A stretch of DNA of 64,000 bases from Polymyxa betae (GCA_003693705.1 RBZT01000156.1:53733-117732), one strand, 5' to 3'. Shown: positions 48,741 to 61,962, numbered from the stretch's first letter. Translations and numbers: made by a program. Notes: a model not told the origin generated them from the sequence alone.

Positions 48741-49305
48741 CATGGCACAGCCCAGCGATAACCACAACGAGTCGTTTCTGCTGCGAATGGTTCGCTGTAC
48801 CAGACAGCAGATAACTTCGGTCGTTGAAGATAGCAAACAGAATGCCGGTACTGTTTACCCGGGCTAAAAGTGCTTATTTCTAGATCTGAAATTTTTCTTC
48901 TTTTAGGGTTATTACAACGTTCATTCCAGCAAACTGTTTATGATCCGCTCCATGAAGCCGCTATAGGTAAAATGCCTCGGTCAAGGATTATGGAAATCTA
49001 AACCTAGATAGAAACAAGGGATCTGTGGCGACGTTCGCGTCGTGAGCAACCAGGAGCTATAGTTGCAACTGCAACAGCAATCGCTATGGTGGCTTCTATC
49101 CCATGTTGATCAATTTTTGAGTCTGGTAATCTGCAGTGGCTCATGATGTTTTAGTTGGACGCTGGGCTTTTGTTCGAAATTCTATGTTAACTGCTGGATT
49201 AACATTCTCGATTACTAGCCCAGAAACGCTGGTCGAAATTCTTAAGGATACACGACCTAGACGTGTGAAGGCGGACCAGGCCTCTAGTTCTACCTCTAAA
49301 CAATA
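48741..49305 (+). CDS. small membrane protein, several exons, unknown
   Basis: ATG 48741 (MAQPSDNHNESFLLRMVR) seems to start a multi-exon gene. Later exons read LLQRSFQQTVYDPLHEAAI (48909-48966), LWRRSRREQPGAIVATATA (about 49018-49100) and GRWAFVRNSMLTAGLTFS followed by ITSPETLVEILKDTRPRR. The stop TAA is at about 49303-49305. One or two hydrophobic segments suggest a membrane protein of about 150 residues, perhaps mitochondrial. Exon joins were not all checked for phase. No family assigned. Confidence 0.45.
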
Positions 49306-49713
49306 ATTGCCCTATTAACAAGTAATACATCAAGGGATCTGGGTCTCTACATCGCTTCTAAATGCTTTATTCCACGTTCCCGAACTTGCTGTCCTTAACT
49401 TTAGCCATTGCATCCAGATATTCGAGGACAAAAGACTTGCACTTTGTGTGATGTATGACGCCGTATTTCCTATGACAATGCTGGACTTGCTCGCCAATCA
49501 TGAGAAGCCGAGCGACTAGTCAGGTGGAATGAATGTACAATCGGTGACCTATCGGATGCCATACCATGTTTGGCATGCTGCTTTGCAAACTGTTCCTTAC
49601 GTAGGATGGTATTAGTAGATGTTGGTGTTGGCTGAGGCTCAGACATAGAGTGATAGACTGAAATAAATACAAAGAGGGATGCGACGTTGCGCACTGATAG
49701 GTATGATAGCGGG
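49306..49713. other. intergenic, nothing recognisable
   Basis: About 400 bp between the small membrane protein and the MIOS stop. Only short ORFs occur on either strand, and I see no RNA gene or repeat. Confidence 0.5.
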
Positions 49714-52700
49714 TTATCTGCACTGACACGAGCAGCCTGTTACTGGACACTGATCATGTCCTGAGAACCACTATACAATCTATCAATACTCTCATGTTCA
49801 ACCGAGAGAGGTCGGCCTAACCTGATCCATATGCACACCATGACCAGCATGGTGACACACGACACACCAGCTGATCCATTGGTCGGTGCTCCGGCCATTA
49901 TCGGATTGGATTTCGGCCTCGGAATCGTTCTGCTGCCAGCGTTGCCCGCTCATCGTACCGCAATCGAGCAAAAGCAGACAAACTGAACATCGAGGCAGTG
50001 ATTTCTTGCAAGAAGGACAGGCTGAAAATTAGCAGATTAGAACTGGAAGCGCCAGGCGGCGACATACAGACCCTGAATCCGGAAACGATGTGATAACGAG
50101 GCCGAGGTGGCAAATCTTACAGGCAGGCATGTACTACGAGGGGAGAGTAAATCGCTTTGCACAAGCGACTGGCGGCAGTGTCGACTGGCAAGGGATCATT
50201 TCGATTTGTTTTTTGAATGAGCATGCGCATTACCACACTACAGATGCTTGACCTTCATTGGATAAGGTTCCAGTTGGTCGAACACGTTGTCTTGCAATGT
50301 CAAATTTAGCACGATACGACCACAGTTTCCATCGATCAACCAGGTCGCGATAAACATTGATGCAACGCTCAAACCATTGATTTGCTGGTGCGTACAATGA
50401 ATTGAGAGCCCGACAAAATAACTGTACCCATAATTTACCATCATTGTTATCTATACTGGAAAATGATAGAGCACTGATAATGGCAACAGTTTGTATGTCT
50501 GCTGTGCAATCAAGATATGATCGCAGAACACCATAGGAATCAGTTGATAAACCACACAATATCAGGCCATTTAAGCTTCCTAAATGTTGAATATTAAGAA
50601 AGCAATCCAGCTTAGTAACAGCAATGCATTAACCCGATTCGATTACACCCCGAAGTGTTGAATCGACATAACTCCTTAGCTGAGAATCATTCAAAAATCT
50701 ACAAGCGAAAGCCAGGCGATCTCGAAAAGTCACTAATTCACAATCAGGTTTAAGCACCAAGTGATCTCTCAACAGCTCTGACACGTGTCATCATTAAGGA
50801 TGTCAGAATAGTCGGGAGAACTTCGTGAGCACGATAAGAAGGTAATAGCGGCTCGTAGATACCTATCTACTGTCAGAATACAGACTGAAAGTCGAAACCC
50901 TAACTGACGGATGCCTGATTTGTTTGACGATTGCTCGAGCAGTAATTGACCAAATTTTGTGCTCATCTGAGTTACAATGCCCTACGAAGCCAGAAAAGGC
51001 AAGACAAACGAAAGAAAGATCGTCGCGATGTGCATCTGGATATCATTAATTAAGTGCAAGACGGATACAAAGAATCACCCTGGATTGCAGATTGAAGCAA
51101 ATTCAATGCGCTTTTAAAGTCCAAATGAAATACAGCCATTGCAACAGCTACTTCAAAATTCCCTTGATTTCCAAGTGACGAAACCATGGCTTCAATTTCT
51201 GATTGCCCTTCAATCTGACACCATCCTGTTTTTGCGAAGATTTACTAATGATAAGATTAGCATTAGGACTGTTACCTAATAAGCGGTATGCTTGTTTCCG
51301 ACCCTCGCTTTCATAAAAACATATTCCATTGACGAACGATTGAGTAGAATCGGAATCGCGACTGAGACATTCTTTAACTGTTCGGTTACATAGTTCGTTT
51401 CCATTGACAGAAGAAACTGCAAACGATTACTACAGCGATATGTCACGAAACATGATAGCCTACTATACAGAAAGTTCCAGATTTCAGCCAATCCCGGGTC
51501 AGCAATTTTAGATTCAGAAGCGAGTAACTGTTGATTATGAGCGATGTCTAATGCATATCCTGCCTTAGCTCGAGCCACCATTAGATCAGATATATCCTAA
51601 AAGGTTTCAGCATGACTGAAGAGCTGGGACCGAAGGTAAGAAAACCTGTTGAATTGCGGGCGAAACCTTGAAATCTGTATCGCATGAGAAAGCGAGCTGA
51701 CCAAGGCAGGAGAAATCCACCGCCCTTGATTCCCAATACTTCTTATACTGAGATGAAATAAGGCCATATTCGTAAGAGGAGAAATTTGATAGCCATACAT
51801 GCAGCTTAGAATCAGCAGTTAGTGCAATAACAGTGTTGGGCCGAGTTGGGTGAAGGTCGAAGCTTGAGATCGGTAACGGTAGTGCAAGATGGTTTCTTGG
51901 AACCAGCTGCAGTTGTGTTTATAAACCGTTTCGATTTCATGGAATACACTTACTTTTGGAATTCCGCCATCGGAATGAGGTGAGCCATGAATAAAACGGT
52001 CAACGTCATAGAACTCAATTTGAGATTTTTCACTGAAAACGGGTTACGGACAGCCAAGAGTGACAATCGAGCAATTACTTGAAAGATGTAGCAATAGTAT
52101 GAGGCGTAGTTGTTGACCATTGAGCAGATACTGGAATAAGTCCAGGTAGGTACAATGAAGTCAGCAGAGGACATTGTTGGTTCATTCGAGCATCCCAAAC
52201 ATTCAATAGACCTGTTAAAAGTACATACCAGATACGGGTCCAGAAGAGAGCAAAATTTACCATCTTCCGAAATCGCAGACAGCAATCGGTCATTTAGACT
52301 GGAGACTGATAGCGATTGAATAGACTTGGTATGACCTCCAATAGATAGTACTGGATCAGAAGCCGACCGAATATCATACAATCGAACCCATTTCATGCCA
52401 GAACAAGCTATCAGACAAGATCAGTTTTCGCCTGTAGAGGTCCAAGGTGATTACCAGCTAAGCATTGCGGCATGGAGCTCAGCCAAATTGCAGAACTGAT
52501 AGATTCTGATTTGGAGAATTGTACAAGAGGTTCTTGTACGGTTGGCGAATGAGAGTCATTAGAAAGCTGTTCTGAGGATACAGTTCCTGTCTGCTCTATG
52601 TCGAATATTAACCCAGAACATGCATTTCGAACCTAAACTGGATTCAACAGCTATCAAACGAATTGGAAGCAGCAGACCTTGTCTAATCCACAAACAAACT

Positions 52701-53075
52701 GGCTAGCCACGGTTGGATTAAACTGCAAAGTGGTGCATCTACGAGAATACTTTGGGACAAACTGTTTAATGATGTGACCTTCATGGCGACCGTCCTAAAC
52801 CATAATGAACCCGTCATTATCACAGGATTTAAACGGCAGACTCTGCTATTGGTATCAAGAAGAATGACTTTCCCAGATAATAGGCCACCGGCGATTGAAT
52901 TCGGAGCCCAAGCGATGCAGGTCAAAACAGGAACGCGTTGATCGTATGTTGATGTCAACTGGAATGGCAACTGCGAATCGTCCAGTTGCAGGCTGTAGAT
53001 TCGTAGATCGTCGGAGCTGACAGCGAACTGTTGTGGATCGGCTGGATTCCAGAGAACCTGTCCGGCTGGCAGCAT
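49714..53075 (-). CDS. MIOS: GATOR2 / SEACAT subunit MIOS (Sea4)
   Basis: A minus-strand multi-exon gene from ATG 53075 (MLPAGQVLWNPADPQQFAVS) to a stop at 49714. N-terminal WD40 blades include VPVLTCIAWAPNS, LLSGKVILLD and WVRLYDIRSASDPVLSIGG. The middle is alpha-solenoid. Diagnostic C-terminal blocks: ADIQTVAIISALSFS, then WFERCINVYRDLVDRWKLW and SYRAKFDIARQRV. The zinc-rich end reads SCKKSLPRCSVCLLLL, then STDQWISWCVVCHHAGHG. After an intron comes WFSGHDQCPVTGCSCQCR. This matches the MIOS RING-like module, including the WFTWC...HGGHAGH and CPVSACTC-type motifs. MIOS acts in the GATOR2 complex, which relieves GATOR1 inhibition of TORC1 at the lysosome or vacuole. Confidence 0.9.
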
Positions 53076-53486
53076 GAATGGCAGAAGCAGGTCAAGACAT
53101 TGTAATAATCCCTGTATAGTCTATACGCACATTCAATCTGCCAGTATCAGATACAGACTTGGTTGCAAATAGAGTCCATAGAATCACAAGTGCTATCAAC
53201 CAAAAGTGAACGACGTTGTTTATTCTGTTTTTATATCGTCTTTAGAAAGTCCTGATATGCGAGCTGGAATTTGAAAAGCTATTCCAGGAACGTATCAGCT
53301 GACAGGAGATGGGCCAAGCTCCGTCAAATGTTCAATGAGAAACTTGTTGGCAGATTCAGTTTAAATGTGATGTCTGGTAAAGTGTGAAGCGCGATTCGGA
53401 GGGCGAACTTGCAACTATGACTAGGACTGCATGCTGCTTGCAGATTCCAGAACATCTGAATCGGCCGGTCTACTCGATATTCAGCC

Positions 53487-54095
53487 ATGGAGATGCTCCA
53501 AGAAAAACGTGGCCTTGCTGCTTTAGGCTGGACTGTTACTCAGGTGCTGATTGTCGTGTACAAAACGCGCAATCTAATTACGGCTTAGGCGTTGGCTGTA
53601 TCACTCACTATCTGCTATTGGGTAGCTGCAGGTCAAACCGATGCTGGTGGAGTTAAATTCGCTTTCGTTTGGAAAGGGTTCTGGTTTCTGGGCTCGTTCG
53701 CGACGTACCTGTTATTGTTCAAGAAACCAAACGAATATTCGTTTTCACTGGTCAGTCATCAAGCGCTGTTGAACTGTGTGAGAAAAAACCGCTTAAAACT
53801 GCTTAGTATGTCATCTTCAGCATCTTTCTGAATCAAACTGCATTAGTAGAGGTAGCAGGTCTCTCGCCAATGTACAGCACGCTTTCAGGTTTCGCTCTAG
53901 GTAGCAATACGTTTTTTTGGTGATCGGTAATCAGTCTTTGATGTGTATGATGCAGCCTACTTTTTTATCAGTGCGATCTCGCTATTTGCCGTGATCTATG
54001 CAAAAGAAGATTTTGTCGATGCTGGCCCAGCTTTTGACGACGGAGGCAATTTCGTCCCACCAGTTCCACCAAATAATGGGTATTCAGTGATTTAG
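53487..54095 (+). CDS. four-pass membrane protein (MARVEL/tetraspan-like), unknown
   Basis: Five exons join in frame from ATG 53487 (MEMLQEKRGLAALGWTV) to a stop at 54095. Introns: GTGCTG...CTTAG at about 53541-53589, GTGAGA...CTTAG at about 53778-53806, and GTAGCA...ATCAG at about 53901-53934. Four hydrophobic helices are visible (AVSLTICYWVAA; FWFLGSFATYLLLF; YVIFSIFLNQTALV; AAYFFISAISLFAVIYA). A cytosolic Pro/Asp-rich tail (FVPPVPPNNGYSVI) follows. The layout is MARVEL-like, but I cannot assign an orthologue. An additional 5' exon is possible. Confidence 0.55.
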
Positions 54096-54126
54096 ATTCA
54101 ATACACGAACGAACGGGAATCGATAT

Positions 54127-54639
54127 TTAAGCGAACGTCAGTGTCTTAATATAATCTTGAAGCTTCCTTGTAAAATTGGGGCAGAGAACAGTTGATTTCG
54201 GTTCGTGAGCGACATTTCTGCTTGTTGCATTCGCGAAAATCGTGTAAATGTTCCTCATAACGTCTCTACTATTTATATGTGAGCGAATTAAACAAGCTTT
54301 TGCTGTAAAACAGACCGTTGATCCTGAACCGAGATATCGGTAACCATAACGAATCGAATTCCTGTGGAGCTCTCCAAATAATGCAATTTGTACTCATTAG
54401 TACAAAAGAAATGAATTGGCTCATTCTCTTGCTCACCAAGCCTATGGGCAAACATGAACAATTCAACCCATAATGTAATATGTGCCTGACGTGATCGGTG
54501 TCAGTTGATTCGCAAACGCCTTTAGAGCGAATAAAAGACCGAATGTGGTCTTGTGGTCAACCAGAGTGACATTGGGAATGAAATCGTGATGGAAGACACA
54601 TTGACCATCTCTGGCATAAATTCGAATCGAATATATCAT
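54127..54639 (-). CDS. BET5: TRAPP complex subunit TRAPPC1 (Bet5)
   Basis: Three exons from ATG 54639 (MIYSIRIYARDGQCVFHHDF) to a stop at 54127. The longin fold is recognisable: KTTFGLLFALKAFANQLTPI, joined over an intron to FFCTNEYKLHYLESSTGIRF and VMVTDISVQDQRSVLQ, then DVMRNIYTIFANATSRN and LCPNFTRKLQDYIKTL. TNEYKLHYLESSTG corresponds to the conserved Bet5 block. TRAPPC1 is a core subunit of TRAPP complexes, the Rab1/Ypt1 exchange factors for ER-Golgi traffic. Length is close to the family norm. Confidence 0.88.
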
Positions 54640-54807
54640 CTAGAGACAAGTAAAAGTGCCGGAAAATTTCTATCAAGTTTGATACCCTCACTGGCTGAGG
54701 CTGCTGTATGATTCTGAAATGCTAATTTGTATTGATATTGCATAATGCCATCATCATTTTCGTAACTGCATATTAGCATAAATCTTTGAAATATGATGAA
54801 TTCGTGG

Positions 54808-55542
54808 TTACAGTGTATATCTCCTTTTCGTGACTGCGTCTCTAGCATCGATTTCGTCTGAGCTTGTGTTGCTGGATATCGGCACGGTAACGTCTCCGAA
54901 AACGATGAGCCCCAAATTCACGAATACGATAAATACCCTAAACAGGTATTCAGTTTGTGATCCTTATCCTTTGACATATGCAATACTTACAAAGCAAGAA
55001 TCGCCAAAAGTATCGCTAAAGTTCGCTCATGATTAGTCCCACGATCTGTTTGCATTTTGGCATGTTGCAATAATAAAGTGGCGATAGACTTACATGTCGC
55101 TCGATAAGACAGCACTGCCATAATGAAACAGATTAGAAGCCATACTATCGAAGCAATTCGAAGTCTTAGTATTAAACGATGTCGAGAATTCGCATACTTT
55201 ATGTTGACCACAGACGTGGCTAGAGTAATTGCCTGAGACATGGTTGACAGAACTCGACGATATATTCTTTGTAATACTAACTGTTGCTATAAACCCAATC
55301 ACAGCAGATATTGCCACAAAAGCTTTTTCCTCTGGGCACGTTGATTTCGGCTGAATGATATCACCCGACTTTCTAGAAAATGCGGTGTATCCGATACCAA
55401 CCCAGACGACCACGAATGCATTCATCATGAAATATGTGGATAGACGAACCACTCGCAACCATTCTGGAGTGTGGGGACGATATCGCTTGATCGAATGAAT
55501 AATGTCCAGCTGTAAGTCTTCTTCATGCACCAAAGACAGCAT
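54808..55542 (-). CDS. multipass membrane protein, unknown
   Basis: ATG 55542 (MLSLVHEEDLQLDIIHSIKR) starts a protein with repeated hydrophobic helices: FMMNAFVVVWVGIGYTAF, AFVAISAVIGFIATVSI, then after an intron RIASIVWLLICFIMAVLSY and HERTLAILLAILAL. A last exon reads YLFRVFIVFVNLGLIVFGD and ends with a polar tail at 54808. The layout could be part of a seven-helix protein. No diagnostic receptor or transporter motif is visible. It shares orientation with TRAPPC1, 168 bp upstream of it. Confidence 0.5.
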
Positions 55543-55640
55543 TTCGTAAAGTCGAAATGGAGAAGGGTAAGCGAAACTACTCGGAACCCACTGACCAGCC
55601 CCCGATTAATCTAACGGATTCATCTAGATAAAGAAGTCTT

Positions 55641-58600
55641 TTATTTACCATTTGACTTTGTCAAACATTCAATTATATCTTGCATCTGCTTTCGAATTTC
55701 ATCATCGTTCGTCGTTCTTTCTGCATATTGCAAGAACCCTAGAGTATCTACTTCCCTGGAATTTAACAAGCTTATGACTTGACTATCCGTGGTATTGATC
55801 AAACTCGATACTGAAAGCAAGTAAGTATAATCTCATAGAATAATGAAGAACCGACTCAAGGTTAATCCAACGCTTATCGCCGACGGTGACGATTTCGGTG
55901 TTTTGATGATATTGAAGATGGTTTTCACTGTTGAAGCCGAAACCCAACGCTGACGTTCGGAAATAAGCAAACAGTCTTCGAAAGAGCCTGGGTCTTACCT
56001 GATGACCATTTGGAAACCTCCGAGTTATCAAATGAATGCACGAGCTTGCTTTATCACAAATCATGCTGTCATTCAACAGCATATATGATAGCAGTATCTC
56101 CATATTGTCAACCAAACACTGTAAAAACGTTGAAATAATGCCACACGAGTTCGAAATCACTCCAACCTCCATATTGTGATTTTGGACCTCCTTAGTCAGC
56201 AAGTATTGCATTATATCAAGAATGGGGCCTGACAGAAGATCGGATGACCGCCCAAATGAATAGCATAGTATTGTGTTCAACTTCGGAACCAACTCCATGC
56301 TATATAGCCATTTTAAGTCGACATGGCCAGAAAGAACAATAGAATGGACGATCTGAGAAGAAATTACAACGCATTCTGAAATACGAATCAGTGCAACCTT
56401 GACATTGCCAAGCGTTAGCATGTCACAAGAGGACAACATGTCAACGAAAACAGAGACCAGGCCAAGAGTTTTCACCATTTTCACTAAATCTGGATTGGCA
56501 TCCAATATCACACTTGACAGCCGAATGCAGTATCTGAAAACCCAGTTATGATAACCAATAAGGTTACTGCGTTAGCATTACTGTGGAATGGGATCTTTTT
56601 CGGCTAACATGCTGGGGACAATCGGAAGAATATCTAAAAGGTGTTAGCTGCAGCACAACGATTAGTGATAATATCACCCTTTATCATCAAACTGTGCAAG
56701 CTCAACGTAAGCGACGCTGATGTTGGATTAGTAAGTTCTGTTCGATCATACAGGCTTGGCAGCAGAATGGCGAGGATCTGACAATGTTATTTCCCAACAG
56801 CACATTTCTTTAGAAACGATGCTTACATCTGTAACCAGTTTGATGCAAAAAAATCGGACGCTTTCTAGGTTGCAGTCTGTAGATTCCGGCCGGTTCTTGA
56901 TATTAATGATGGAGATTAGACCTGGCAGAAGAAACTCGATGATATTACCCGGGATTCCTCCTTCACACAGTCAATGTTTTATTTGAAGCACCATTTCATA
57001 CAAAAACCTAGGGTTATCAGATCCGGATTCGCTGACAGACTTTCGATAATATAGAGTGTGTCGATAATGGGAACATCAGCGTTTTGGCCATACGATAGAA
57101 GATTTGAAAGTATACCTGAAAGCCTGCAATCACTGGGTTAGAGAAGACAATAGAGTGAGCATTTTCGTAGAAAAATACCAGCGAATCGAGTTGGGAGTAA
57201 TCGCAATGTGAGCGAGAAGAGGATCAGTCGCACATTTTAGGATTACAGAAATTGAACTAATGTGATCAGAATCCAACACCGGAGCAGTTTTACTACAAAT
57301 GGAAGAAAACGTCTCTTCAAACATCGACTGAACCTGCTGTGTTAGCATCTGGAAGAAGAAAAGCAAAGCTTTTTGCGTGTATGCATCCTGTCGATACAGT
57401 TGGCATTCTAAACTAACGAAGACATATCCGACAATCACCTTATCTTTGGAAGCTTTGTCAAGAGCACTCTCAATCTTATTTTCAAAAGCAAGAAAGACAT
57501 AGTGCCCTTTGGATTTGTGATGTGTAAACAGTAGCGCCAGAGTTAGAAGTGCCTAACGAAGTCACCTTAAAAGGCGGAGGTATGCTCTTAGAATTTACCT
57601 TTGCTCTGATCACGGATGACGAATTTTCTATAATTTGTGTAGAATACTCGACTAACAGTGTAGCGTCAAAGTCGAGGGACGAAATTTCATTCGAAATAGC
57701 AAAAATCAACAAATTGAAAAAGGCCTGTTGGCATTTTGGAGAATTTAGTTCTAGCCCACCAATCAGGAACAACCATCCAATCCTAAACACCATAACTAAA
57801 GCTTGAAGAAACCAACATGTAGGAATCACCTCACCTTGGTAGTATTTTTTTGAAGAGACTAGGATGGCTACATCGTAGCATCTGCGACATTGCAGCTGCA
57901 CAAGTAATTCGCAGTGATTTGTAAGTCGAAGATTGGAATATTTGCACCAAAGACAAAACAGTATCAGTATTGAAAAACCACTGGGAGAGGTATCTGTACA
58001 AAAATAAGCAAGATGGGATGAATACGCTTGGAAAACCCTACTCAGGGCTTTGAGCGGCGACATTCTCAATGGTTTTTGCAGCATAGTGTCGTACGATATC
58101 GTCCTCTCCAGCTCTTAAAGCTCTAGAAATAGTTGATATCGCAGATGAAGGAACTTGCCAGTTGCATTTTTGTGTAACGTTATTTGAATCACGTTCAAGA
58201 TCTGATAGATCTCGAGTTGCGACATAAAACAGCAGTTCGCCTAGGGTCGCCATGGCTTGACGACGCACCTAAATCGAATTGAAACATCATTCTCGATTGA
58301 GGAAACACAAATTACTTTCATATTAGATTGCCTGCAAAGACCAGACAAGGTTTCGAATATGCTCTCTTGGCACAAGTGGGCACCGATGATTGATGCATAC
58401 CTTATCAGTGTTCCCATCGCGTAAATAAAGTACAATTTGACTTCGGAATTCATCTCAATGCTGGATTGTTGAATGAACATGGACATTATTCCACTGTTAA
58501 TGATACAGTTAGCGAATCCGGTATTTGTGCACAATGGAATGAAATACTAGGAACATCATCAGTAATGTTTCATTTCAACGAAAACCGTTAAATCACTTTA

Positions 58601-60556
58601 AGAATTGAAAGGCGTTCATTAGTAGGTGTCACTTTCCTATCAAGGGCGCGATAGACATCCTTGAGAAACCTAAGGATCACTCTAACGGGACACTCATTAC
58701 TCAAATGATGCTTTGCCTTTCTAGATCGGTATGCGAAAGCGATAGAACATCGTCCAGAGAGAGCTGATTAAATGGCAGTGACCCACCAAACGAAAGAGAA
58801 GGTGGCTGTAAATGAAGGGATCAGAAAATGCTTCAATACGACAAACTGCCAAAACGACCTTCTCTATTCGTACGTTTCCTACCAATGGCCTAACCATAAC
58901 GTCGCATTCGTGTTCCATCAGTTCTTGAATTGTCAACAAAGCCTTTTCAGATGGAACGTGACTGATTGCCTGCCGTCCTAACGTGAATTTAGTGCTATAC
59001 CAGCATCAGTTGGTAGATTTGCCAAACTTGTCGATGGAGCAGAAAAAGAATCAGGTTTCGACGCGCCACCCAAAATTAATGGCCCGCTTTTTTCTGAGGT
59101 TGGCCTTAACGTTTGCAGCAATTCATCGTCGTCAATATCCTCGTCCTAATTACCAAAAAATGAAAGCTGTCCATATGTTGCCGACAATGATGAGCATACG
59201 TCAATGGATGTAGCATCGTCGTCTTCAGAAGAAATACAGTCCGATCTTATTTTTTTTGGATCCATATTCTCTCTTTGCGACTCTCGGGCCTTGATAACCA
59301 GTAAGTTTTACAAATAGAAGCTGGAAATCCAAAATCGTACATTTGTTTCCCGATGCGGCGGTTCCTCTGAGCGATCTGGTTTCCTATCGGTTACTTTTGC
59401 AGAAGATGTGGGAATTGCAGAGCGGAAAGAAAGACGGTAGATTTTCTCATCTTTTCCGAACGTCACTAGAACAGGAAGAGGCGTTCCCCAGAATGGATGA
59501 TTGCATATTTCCGGCCATGCTGCTGACGTTATTCAACTATTGACAGGACAACTAATACCTTACTAATCCTCTTAGCTGGGTTCTTAATCAGACATTTGCT
59601 GACAAGGTCAGCAAACTCCTGAGATAGATGCGAAGGCATAGATGGAACAGGAGATTCTCGTACATGATAGATCAGCTCTTTCATTGGCCATTTTGGAAAA
59701 GGAGGCAATCCACAAGCCATTTCATGCAGGACACAGCCAAACGACCTGTTCGACGACCATTGATTAATTCAAAAAAGCTAAACTTTTCCAAAATACCAGA
59801 TATCGCTAGCGAAAGAGAAAACGCTCTTGGCATCGAATTGTTCAGGACTCATATAGTGAGGCGTTCCTCTCTTAGAACGAGGAACCTTCGAAAAGGCACT
59901 AATTAATAACAATTGAGACCTAGTCGTGATGTTGGAACCTTCTCATTAAGATCTTCCTTGATTGACCTGGCTAACCCAAAATCACAGAGTTTCAAGACTG
60001 CATATTCAGTTAGAAGTATATTTGAAGGTTTAAGGTCACAATATATCACTCCTCTTGAATGGACATATCTAAAAAAGATCAAAAGTTGCTTGACAATCTG
60101 AAATGCAACAAACTGTAATCCGCAGGCAATATCTCTAGCGAAAGATCTTAAGCAAGCCTCTGGCAGCTGCTTTTCTTGCTTTAGCAAACTGCATAAATTC
60201 CCTAGCAGCACATGGATGATGTCGAATTGCATCAGCACAAAACAACCATACCACCAGCACAATACTCGGAGCAAACCCAAAAATTGTTGGGCGTTTGATA
60301 CCAAGTGTAAAACGCCATCACATTCAAATGGGACATTTGTTTCAAAAACGAGACCTACTCAATTAATCAGCGCACAAGCCATTTGCCATCAGCAAAAAAC
60401 CTGATGTTTAATACGCTCGCTATGATGCTTGTCAATGCTTTTGACAGCAACGAACTCCAGAGTGTAATGCCTTCGACCACGATAAACGATCGAATGACGC
60501 CCTCTTCCTATCTCTTCATAGATTTCATAATCAGCCAAAGTCGGATTACTAGACAT
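55641..60556 (-). CDS. ULK4: ULK4/RUNKEL-type protein kinase with ARM-repeat C-terminus
   Basis: A minus-strand gene from ATG 60556 ([20 protein letters not shown]) to a stop at 55641. The kinase domain starts with a Gly-rich loop ([12 protein letters not shown]) and VAVK lysine ([12 protein letters not shown]). It then has [36 protein letters not shown], a [12 protein letters not shown] activation segment, and [17 protein letters not shown]. About 1000 residues of armadillo-type helices follow ([46 protein letters not shown]). The architecture and the short kinase are those of ULK4/RUNKEL and Fused-like kinases, which act in motile cilia (animals) or cytokinesis (plants). Human ULK4 has lost the VAIK Lys, HRD and DFG residues, whereas this one keeps Lys, catalytic Asp, Asn and DFG. 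Confidence 0.8.
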
Positions 60557-60744
60557 GATGCTGTGTGATGGTAGTGACTATCTACAAGATCATGTGACAC
60601 TTATAAGGCATGTATCATAAAGTATCCCTACGAGGTGTTGCGCCGTATAAAAATCTCGATCATTTCTTAGTTCGGAAATGCCTAACGTCATGCGAGTGTG
60701 AGAGATGCCATGACTCAAGCGCTGCTGCTCAGTATCCCATATGA

Positions 60745-61237
60745 ATGATATCTAGCTTTATTGAACCAGAACAGCGGCCAGCTGCATCCCGCCAATTTTG
60801 GCACCTTGCTATCGGGTGGTTGTTTGGTGCCCAACTCATTCTAGGCATTCTGCTTTGGGTTGCGACTGGCCTTTACTTACAAACGTCTCAGAATGCTTTC
60901 AACAACTTCGTGATTATATTATTGTAAAATTCTTAGCTGATTTTGGACTCAATGTGATTTCTGACATGCCTTCAGTATATGCCCGTTATTGCCCATTGGG
61001 ATTAGTGCATATTCCTGGATGAAAAGCGATGCCTTACATCAGTATACGTGGATAAGTGTTTGCAGCCATGTTCTTTGCTTTGCTGTGCTACTGGGAATCA
61101 CTACTTACACAGCATTGATGAAAGAACCTGGTTATGCGCTGATAATGATTGCAGCAGTTTCATTATTACTGAGTGGGAACTCCATCATTTTAGCTATCTG
61201 CACTCTGGGGCGAGCTTATGAACTGAAATCATACTAA
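60745..61237 (+). CDS. four-pass membrane protein, unknown
   Basis: ATG 60745 (MISSFIEPEQRPAASRQFWH) to a stop at 61237, with one intron of about 86 bp (GTAAAATTC at about 60925 to ATTAG at about 61010) that keeps frame. Four hydrophobic segments: WLFGAQLILGILLWVATGLY; NNFVIIL plus FAYSW across the intron; CSHVLCFAVLLGITTYTA; YALIMIAAVSLLLSGNSIIL. About 135 residues in all. It is similar in layout to the tetraspan gene at 53.5 kb but not clearly related. It is divergent from ULK4 (189 bp). Confidence 0.5.
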
Positions 61238-61385
61238 TCCCAGATGCATTTTTATAGGTCGTCCATTATCCACTGGAATACATTGGGATAGACGAAACTG
61301 CCACACTTTTTGCACTCCCTATTTACAAAGGCTAAGTAAAAATGAAAAGTTCTCCTTATCTCGCCGTGCAATATATATGGCAGCT

Positions 61386-61583
61386 TCAGGGTTGTTTGAA
61401 ATACCTGCTCTTGCCTGAACTTGATTTTACCCAACAATGCACAAGATTCAGAACATCATAAAAATTTCGGATCGAGAGTGCACCAAGAGCTAATAAGATT
61501 CTTCCCTTCGGTAACTCGCACCAGGTCCATGCAATTGGACAAGATATGGTGTCGTGATGCTGGATCTGCGATAATGGGTCCAT
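61386..61583 (-). CDS. weak ORF, possible exon
   Basis: ATG 61583 (MDPLSQIQHHDTISCPIAWT) with a plausible segment GRILLALGALSIRNFYDVLN and a possible donor near LVHCW. A second open piece lies downstream (61252-61437). No family recognised. The rest of 61.6-61.95 kb is A/T-rich with no clear gene. Confidence 0.25.
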   Translation of the reverse strand: MDPLSQIQHHDTISCPIAWTWCELPKGRILLALGALSIRNFYDVLNLVHCWVKSSSGKSRYFKQP

Positions 61584-61962
61584 AGGATATTTTAAAGTAT
61601 CCCTCGCGATATATGTAGCAGAAATAACAGCAGAAAACGTTTATTAGAAAGGAAGACGGTCCGATAGATCGAGAGACATTATATCACAATTGATCGATTG
61701 TGATGAATGATAGGGAAGCTTTTCAAAAGCAAGACGGAATGAAAGCCAATATAAGACTGAACGCATGCACTATTCGACAACAATAAATGCACTTGTTGCA
61801 AATCTTCTAATAAAACAAAACAATCTAGATTTCACAGAGAACGGCCTCGGGCTTGACAATGATATGCGCCCATAATCATCGATAAATCATTTTTTGCGAA
61901 CAAGTTAAAACCAACCCTTATCTGTATTCAAAGAATATTAAAAAAAAGAATGCTTAAAAAAT

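Noticed and set aside
49898-50113. Plus-strand frame reading APAIIGLDFG, like an Hsp70 start
   Set aside because: The minus strand over the same bases encodes the zinc-rich end of MIOS (CSVCLLLL, WISWCVVCHHAGHG), which fits the family and continues through splice sites.
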